Source of the DNA: Nageia nagi
Taxonomy: Eukaryota; Pinophyta
DNA: 64,000 nt
Reading direction: 5' to 3'
NCBI GenBank assembly: GCA_050084985.1
Contig: JBITNC010000001.1
Span: 46,066,001 to 46,130,000 of the forward strand
A program made the position numbers and the translations under genes. The notes under the pieces were generated by a model, which saw nothing but the letters and a program-made list of their open reading frames with translations, was not told the DNA's origin and searched no databases. Below, in pieces: positions 57,215 to 64,000 of this stretch (position 1 is its first letter; each line of letters starts with the position of its first letter).

Positions 57215-57223
57215 CTCCCCCTT
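57215..57223 (-). other. Element B 3' polypurine tract
   Basis: AAGGGGGAG in element orientation, immediately before the LTR. Confidence 0.85.
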
Positions 57224-57674
57224 AATGCAATATTGGGATAGAGCAAACAAGAGAGAAGAGAGAGAGAAAGTAAGAGAGTTCTCCTCCAAATAGATACAAT
57301 GGAGATAAGAAATTTTTACATATTTGTGAAGTAAGAAAGATCTAGTTTGAGACTCACTACTTTTCCAAATACAATCATTAATCACAATCAATTTCAATGT
57401 ACATGAAGTATTCATCCAACTAGAAGTTATGAAGAGTCTCCAAGAGCTTGCATATCTAAGGTAAGTTACCTGCAATCTCAAAGGAACCTACAAGTCATAA
57501 GCAACTCAAATAATAAGATTAGTTAGATGCATCATATTCATCTCATCAAAGATAAATTAATCACACAAATTCCATTATGAACTAATCAATGGTTCACTAT
57601 AAGTCATTATGAAGATGTCATGCCAAAAACTTATAGCCACCTACTATATATAAAACATGTGTTGATTATCATTA

Positions 57675-57998
57675 CAAAATAGAGCATGCACATATGATTT
57701 CTTCACATATGGATAATTGAATAGTGCTAAAAGACACATAAGAGTTCCTCACACATGGATAACTAAATAGTGCTAGATTGACCAAAATAGGGCATGCACA
57801 TACAAGTTCCTCACATATGGATAACTAAGTAGTGCCAAAAGAAACATAAGAGTTCCTCATATATGGATAACTAAATAGTGCTAGATTGACCAAAAAAGAG
57901 CATGCACATATGAGTCCCTCACATATGGATAACTAAATAGTACCAAAAGACACATAAGAGTTCCTCACACATGGATAAATAAAAAATGCTAGATTGGC
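57675..57998 (-). repeat. Three 108-bp tandem repeats in the B 3' UTR
   Basis: Units start at 57675, 57783 and 57891 with CAAAATAGAGCATGCAC-like text. Each unit has two internal copies of a TTCCTCACATATGGATAACT-like core, giving six cores in all. A diverged version is present in the 3' UTR of element C. Confidence 0.88.
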
Positions 57999-58154
57999 CA
58001 ATATTTTACTTTAAAAATTTATACAATAAGTTCTTCATGTAGAGCAAACTTACCACAAAGGTGTACAACAAAATCAACACTATATAACATAAAATCCTCC
58101 TAAGGATTAAGTTGTCATTACAAATATTAATTCAACACAAGAATTCAAACTTCA

Positions 58155-58163
58155 CTCCCCCTT
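58155..58163 (-). other. Second polypurine tract at the pol end of B
   Basis: AAGGGGGAG, identical to the tract at 57215-57223 but about 940 bp upstream in element terms, directly after the pol stop region. Confidence 0.7.
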
Positions 58164-58169
58164 GAGGAT

Positions 58170-59575
58170 AACTTCACCAACCTGATAACATCCATAAGCT
58201 TATAGAACTAAGCTTTCCAGAGGAGCTTGGTGAACAAATCAATGGTGTTTAAGGTGGATGGATAATACTATACGTGTATGATGCCATAAAAAACCTTCTC
58301 CTTGATAAAATAGACATGGATTTCCACATGGTTTGTTCTTTAATGGAACACAAGATTCTTAGCCAAAGAAATAACTCACTAATTGTTTGAAGAGATCAAA
58401 GATGGGCCACCTTGCTCACACCCACTTTCTTTCAAAAGTTACATTAGCCAAATGGCTTCCTAGGTTGTAACAAACATGGCACAATATTCAACTTTTATGG
58501 TGGAAAGAGAAATAATTTGTTGTGTCTTGTAATCCCAAGAGATAGCACCTAAACAAATGCTAAACACATATGTAAAGGTTGATTTCCTATCATCTCTATC
58601 TCCCTCATAAATAGAATCTAAGAATCCAAAGAGAACAAATGAGGGCAACTTGGAATACTTAAGAGCAAGATCCTTAGTCCCTGCAACATACCTCAAAATT
58701 TTCTTAATAGCATTAAGGTGCTCAACATAAGATTTTTGCATGAATCATGCAATCAAATTCACTGTAAAGGTAATATCTAGCCTATATATAGTCAAATACA
58801 AAAGACTACCAATTAATTTCCTATGATTTGTAGCATCAACCAACTGAGAGTTGAAGCTTAGAGAAATAATGACTCCAATAAAGATTAGGATTGCAACATA
58901 TCTACACTCCTCCATTTCAAACTTCTGTAATATGGCTAATATATACTTAGATTGACTAAAGTAAGTACAATCCTCATATTTACACACTTGTATTCTAAGA
59001 TAGTAGTGCAAGAGATGAAGATTAGTCATTTCAAACATTAACTTAAGTTTGGAGATGCACTCTTGAATGATTTCATCATTGTTTTTAGTAATCAAAATAT
59101 CATCCACATAAAGGAGAATCAAGACCACATCTTTGCCTTTATTGAGCACATATATATCAGAGTCAAAAAAACACTTGGAAATCTAGTGTTTCCAAAGTAC
59201 CTTGAAATCTTTCTATACCAGGCTCTAGGTGCATGCTTAAGTCTATACAATTACATCTTTAGCTTGCACACAAAGGAATCTTTGCCTTCCATGATAAAAC
59301 CTTATAGTTTATTCATGAAGATTTCTACATCTAAGTAACCATTGAGAAATGCACTTTTAATGTCAAATTGAAAAGCTTTCCATCTTTGAGTTATAAAAAG
59401 AGTAAGGATAACTCTCATAGTAGGCATCTTTGCCATGGGAGCAAAGGTTTTCTTATAATCTACATCATATTTTTGAGCAAAAACCTTAGCTACTAACCTT
59501 GCCTTGTATTTCTTAATATCTCCAACTGAATTAAACTTGACCTTATAGATCCACTTATTGCCAATCACATTCTTT
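58170..59575 (-). pseudogene. Element B reverse transcriptase and RNase H
   Basis: RT begins near 59570 (NKWIYKVKFNSVGDIKKYKA) and continues with FQFDIKSAFLNGYLDVEIFM (about 59320-59380) and LLYVDDILITKN (about 59085-59125), with YVDD intact. RKLIGSLLYLTIYRLDITF follows. RNase H (58460-58741) has FLDSIYEGDRDDRKSTFTYV and SLSTIKVEYCAMF. Pol ends with NHVEIHVYFIKEK and IDLFTKLLWKA (about 58215-58310). Frame breaks lie near 59150-59300 and at about 58742 (stop at a Gln position). Confidence 0.85.
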
Positions 59576-59699
59576 TCATTGGAATAAGGAACTAAGTCCT
59601 AAGTTTTATTTTTCATAAGCACCTCGTACTCCACTTTCATGGCTTCCATCTAGTACTCATGTTTTGAAGCTTCTTTGAAAGATGAGGGCTCATGCTTAT

Positions 59700-60960
59700 T
59701 GTTAATATTGGAAAATAAGGATTTGTTCAAGGTCACACTCCTTGTTACCCTTTGAGTTGGAGAGTTTTATTTCTAAGTTGACTTGTCTACATTAATATCT
59801 AACCATCTAGGAGCAACTAAAGAGTCATGTGGATCATCAACATCCTGATTAGAAGTAGATTCATTAGGAATTTCATTGAACTTTACAGCCCTTAAAATAA
59901 ACATAGCTTTATAGGATGGAAAGTAGAGCCTGTAGCCTCTATGTTGACTATCATAACTCACAAAGATGCATTTTTTAGCTCTTTTGTCCAACTTTTTTCT
60001 TTTCTTAAAAATAATGTAGGAGAATGCTTCACAACCAAACATCCTAAGGTGTGAAATGTTAGGTTTTCTTCTTGTACATGCCTCAAAAGGATTTTTACTC
60101 TAAATAGTTTTAATGGGACACTATTCAAAGTGTAATAGCAATTATCATAGCTTCACCCCACAAGAATTTAAAAATATTACCCAATGTGCATCTAACCATC
60201 TCCATAATTATTCTATTTTTCCTTTTGACAACACCATTCTGCTAATGAGTGTAAAGAATCATAAACTGCCTCTTGATTCCATACTTAGCATAATAGTAAT
60301 TGAACTCATTGTTGTTATATTCTTCTCCATTTTCTGATCTCAACATCTTGATTTTAAGGTTAGCTTGATTCTCAACAAAGGCCTTAAAAATCTAAAACTC
60401 TCAAATGTTTGATCCTTGTGCTCAAGTAGATACCCAAAGTTCATCTTACTAAAGTCATCAATGAAGGTTAAGATGTAAGATGCTCCTCCAAGTGACTTAG
60501 TCTAAAATGGACCCATTAAATCTGAATGCACAAGTTGAAGAAGTTGAGATGCTTTTGTTTCCTTACCCTTTTCAAACTTTTATCTATGCATCTTGCCAAG
60601 AATGCACTTCTTACATAGACCAATTGAAGGAAAAGTTGAAGGCAAACCTTCCATAAATTCTTGATCTTTCATGAATTGAGTACTATTGTGGTTAAGGTGC
60701 CCTAAATGTTGGTGTCAAAGATTGCCTTTAGAACACACACTAGAAGCAAGACACATCTTTGATGGAACTTGATCCACAAAGTAGAGGTTATCTTTCATAG
60801 ATCCTTTAACCAAAGTGGTAAATCTTTTATTAATACACCAAGATTGAGAGTCAAACTCAAAAGAGTACCCTTTTTTGGCAACTTGGATCATAAAGAGAAA
60901 ATTCATTCTTAACTTAGGAAAATAGAGAACATTTTCAAGAACCTTTCCATGAATCAACAC
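59700..60960 (-). pseudogene. Element B integrase
   Basis: The pre-integrase block has VKGSMKDNLYFVDQVPSKMC (about 60750-60815). The zinc module is complete: HQHLGHLNHNS and GLCKKCILGK (about 60595-60715). The first Asp is present in VHSDLMGPF (about 60510-60540). The second site reads LRSENGEEY (Asp to Glu, about 60325), and the third reads NGVVKRKN (Glu to Lys, about 60220-60250). The C-terminal part has FGCEAFSYIIFKKRKKLDKR (59773-60042). Two of three catalytic acids are altered, so no activity is expected. Confidence 0.83.
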
Positions 60961-62087
60961 ACTCCTAATTCCTTATACTTCAAGAGTGGAGTTATTACCT
61001 TTCACAACTGCATCTTTTCTATACTTGTGAAGGTTCTTAAACTTTTTCTTTTCAAAGCATAGGTGATTAGTGCAACTGGAGTCAACAATCCATTTAGACA
61101 AATAAGAGTGAGACATGGAATAGAGCACTATAGCAAAATTAGCATGAATATTCTTCATTCCTTTGAATTTATTTATATTTCCATTTCCTTTGAACTTTTT
61201 CTTTCTTTTCTTTTTATAGAAATCAACTTTTTTATGACCTTGGATTCCACAATAGTTATAATTACCATCAAACTTTTCCTTTAGATAAGGATTGTTTGCT
61301 TTGATTTTTCTATCTCTTTGCTTTAAGTGGTTGTTGTTGTCATCGTTCCTATTGCCATTGTTCTTATTTCTAATGTAGTCATTATCTTTTTTCTCAAAGA
61401 TTTTAGAGGAAAGATAGGATTTCTTTTGATGGTTGAACTTCTTCTTAAAAAGAGTTTTAGTTGATCCAAGAGCAAATTATTATCCTTAGGAGAAGAAATC
61501 AATACCTTATTGTTAAGGGTTTCCTCATGCTTCAAAAGGTGCCTTAAGAGGTTTTCAAGGGAGAAGAATTCTTCTTCTTCATTAAGCTTTGTTTTCATAA
61601 CCATTACAAATTTTTTAATCTTTGAAGAATGACTTTGAAGAATGATGAAGACCATAAAATCATCATTGATCTAATTGCACCTATAAGTAACAAGTTGGGT
61701 ATTTAGATCAATGATTTTGTTCATATATATAGCCACATTTTCATCTTCCACTTGATGATATTGAAATAACTTTTTGAGAATGGTAAACCTTCTTGAAAAG
61801 TTTGAACTAAGGTACATTTGCGTAAGCTTATCCCAAGCTTCCTTTATCGAGGTTGAAGAGAAAATCATCAATAGCACATCATTTGACACTACATAGTAAA
61901 TCATAGAGGTTTTTACCTTATTGTTTATATTGTAAGCCTCTAATCTCTTCTCATATATAGGAGGTACAAGGTTCTCATTCACTATTTGCCAAAGCTTCTT
62001 TGCTTGTAATTTAGCTCTCATCTATGATTACCAAATTCCAAAGTTGGAACCATCAAGAATGTGTTTGGGTAAAAGGGATTCTCTCAT
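60961..62087 (-). pseudogene. Element B gag and protease
   Basis: Gag starts at 62087 with MRESLLPKHILDGSNFGIW. The main part (61671-62021) has KLWQIVNENLVPPIYEKRLE, EAWDKLTQMYLSSNFSRRFT and YHQVEDENVAIYMNKIIDLN. The C-terminal part (61323-61655) has SLENLLRHLLKHEETLNNK and a basic tail. The zinc knuckle (about 61230-61265) is decayed: YNYCGIQGHKKVDFYKK lacks the first and last Cys. The protease (61000-61110) reads SKWIVDSSCTNHLCF, with D-S-S for D-S-G. Two stops fall within the first 25 codons. Confidence 0.85.
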
Positions 62088-64000
62088 TTGCTACATAATA
62101 ATATGAAAAATAATAAGCATATGGTTTAATAAACAATATTTAAATGTTAACCAAGTAAATAATACATGTTACATTTAACACTAGAGACATGATTGATTTG
62201 ATTTATAAGTGCAAATATTTTACAACTCAAATAATCCATGTACCCAAATACATTTCTCATCTTAAGAACTATAGATGTATTATGACATTATTGAGGTTTG
62301 TTTTCTTATCTAAAATTAGGCCTTCACCTAGATGCCCACACAAGAGGAGCCTAAGTACTACCAATCCTCAACTAGTTTACCTTGGTCATTTTTATACTTT
62401 CTCATAAGGAGAAGTATCTACTATTTTCCAAGGTTATGATGTTTATTGGATTGAAAAAATTATTAATCTTGATTAGGTTTCAAGTTATCATCTTAGGTTA
62501 TCAGGATAATCTTTGAATGGATGTACTGACATGTGATATCAATACACACATGCTTGTCCACCTATTGGAGTTATGTCAAGAAAAACAAAGGACTTAGGGG
62601 CAATTGAGAAGTATATACTTTTCACCATTTGGATCATCAAACTTAAAGGCTCTAATCTACCTGTCCTCACCTCATGTCTCCTCAAACAAATCATCTTATA
62701 GAATGTACATGTGGATGTGTTCATTTTAGGGGGTTTCTCATATCAATGTTTGCATTTTTGTTTTTAAAAGCAAAAAATAAAACATGATGTAAAAGAGCAT
62801 AAGTAAAAAAAATCATCCATATGCACTTGGAACCGTAAGAGTCCAATGGGTTTTGTTTACCAACCCCTAAAGGACATCTTTACATCATTCCTTATTTGTA
62901 TAAGTTCATTCTATACTTTGCATAAAAAATTGGCATGCATCAATCCCATAATTTAAAAATCAACAATGCATCATTCACTTAAACAATTATGCATCTTTTA
63001 ACTTAAAAATTAAGTATGCATCATTAACTTTAAAAAAGGTAAGTAAGGAGCATGCATCATTCCTACTAAATTGCATAAGGAATGTAGAAGGATAGATAGA
63101 CATGCAATATCTAGATAAAAATTTAAGTAAAAACATTTATACAAACTCCCCCTTTTTTTACTTAAAAATGTTTATCCCTTAAAGATAGCATACTAGATTT
63201 ACCTTAGAAATTTAACTAATAATGTCAACAAAATACTTGCATGCTAAAAAATTATCTTCTAATTATTTACAATTTTGAATGATGAGGAAGCATTTAAATT
63301 GACTATAAATTCCTTCATTGTTACTAAGAATAATGCTATGATTACAATTTTTACCTAATTAAATGAAGGTAAAAGGAATCACCATAAAAAAATTGTTAAT
63401 GAATATAGACCAATTTATTTTTTTTACTTAGAAATATACCTTCTTATTTTTACTCAAGAATAATATCTGAGTAAAAAAAAAATTCCCTTCAAAAGAAATC
63501 CTTTAGTACTTTTCTCAATATCTTCTCCAAGTAGACAAGGTAAAGAATTAATAAGTTATCATTTACTTTGACCTCAATGTATTAAATTTTTCCTTATTCT
63601 CTATGCCACTAAAAAAAATCATTAATGCTCTAAGTTTACTTGTCAAAGGAGGTAAAAAATATTTATGAAAGCAACTTCAAAAAAAAAAAAAAAAGCATAT
63701 GGTCACCCACCAAGAATTTAATATAGGTAAATATAAAAAAAGTAAATTAAAGAGAAAAAAAATCACAAAAGTGAGAGGGGGCTATGTAGAGAGCTATGAG
63801 AGGAGAGGGAGGGGAAATGCATGGAGTAGGTCATGTGAGCCATATGACCATATGTTAGGGCTATGAATGGGAGAGTTGAGGATGTAGCACTCATGAGAGA
63901 GATTAAGACACTTGCAAGAGAGAGCTCCACCTTCACCTACAACACCATACTCTAAAAGCCATAAAAAAAATGAAGGGAGGAGGCTACACGAGGAGTGGAA
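62088..64000 (-). other. Element B leader
   Basis: Non-coding 5' UTR homologous to A's 4221-7091. Clear matches are 62320-62390 with 4480-4560 and 62840-62900 with 5000-5060. The right part has A-runs and a GAGAGAGGGG-rich stretch. The primer site lies beyond the window. Confidence 0.7.

Larger units (their letters stand above)
56720..64000 (-). mobile_element. Ty1/copia element B (5' end beyond the window)
   Basis: Minus-strand sibling of element A. It has a 3' LTR (56720-57214), polypurine tract, a repeat-bearing 3' UTR, pol (58170-61110), gag (ATG 62087) and at least 1.9 kb of leader. The 5' LTR and primer site lie right of 64000, so target duplications cannot be checked; the left flank is TCCTT (56715-56719). 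B keeps the protease and 3' region that A has lost. Confidence 0.88.

Noticed and set aside
57675-57998. Regularly spaced repeats that could suggest a CRISPR array
   Set aside because: The 108-bp units are repeated in full, without unique spacers, and lie in a retrotransposon 3' UTR of a eukaryote.

Overview
This window reads as intergenic DNA from a plant nuclear genome with a high repeat load. It is AT-rich and consists of nested, decayed transposable elements. I find no cellular protein gene, rRNA, tRNA or CRISPR array. The plant assignment rests on Ty1/copia and Ty3/gypsy families of plant type: initiator-Met and Trp tRNA primer sites, a Tat-type gypsy element with a second RNase H, an L1-like LINE, and a CACTA transposase with plant-type domains. 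A large-genome plant, possibly a gymnosperm, is an inference; the sequence does not name a species.

Left third (1-19353). A truncated gypsy gag-protease fragment (1-834) abuts a copia element on the minus strand (element A, 835-16172; 5' LTR 15685-16172). A complete 8.5-kb Tat-like gypsy element (element F, 7097-15618, minus) sits in A's leader. F has two 866-bp LTRs, a CCAAG target-site duplication, a Trp-tRNA primer site and a polypurine tract. A's LTR lies directly against the pol of an older copia element (element D, 16173-19353, minus). The order of insertion is D, then A, then F.

Middle (19354-47400). Element C (20350-32563, plus) is a copia relative of A with both LTRs and a CTATG target-site duplication. 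It has lost almost all of pol, so a short gag start is joined to the sequence at the very end of pol. An L1-like LINE lies in it on the opposite strand (about 24550-29718). After about 2.7 kb of unassigned sequence comes a gypsy gag (element H, plus). H is interrupted by an unclassified insertion (36603-37231) and by a 9.2-kb copia element with roughly 2.5-kb LTRs (element G, 37422-46632, plus).

Right third (47400-64000). AT-rich low-complexity DNA with short tandem structures precedes a CACTA (En/Spm) transposase fossil (about 51320-52990, minus). Next come more unassigned sequence, a compound microsatellite, and a gypsy integrase (element E, 55680-56719, minus). E is broken by element B (56720 to beyond 64000, minus), the best-preserved sibling of A.

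Every coding region carries stop codons and frameshifts, and several catalytic residues are replaced. None of these elements looks autonomous. Many of the premature stops sit where the family normally has Gln, as expected from long-term deamination of methylated cytosine. No new cellular system is visible. The structures most worth following are the in-frame deletion fusion in C, the tandem-repeat block between two polypurine tracts in the A/B/C family, and the leader hairpin and MPLGGVLAP-coding repeats of F.
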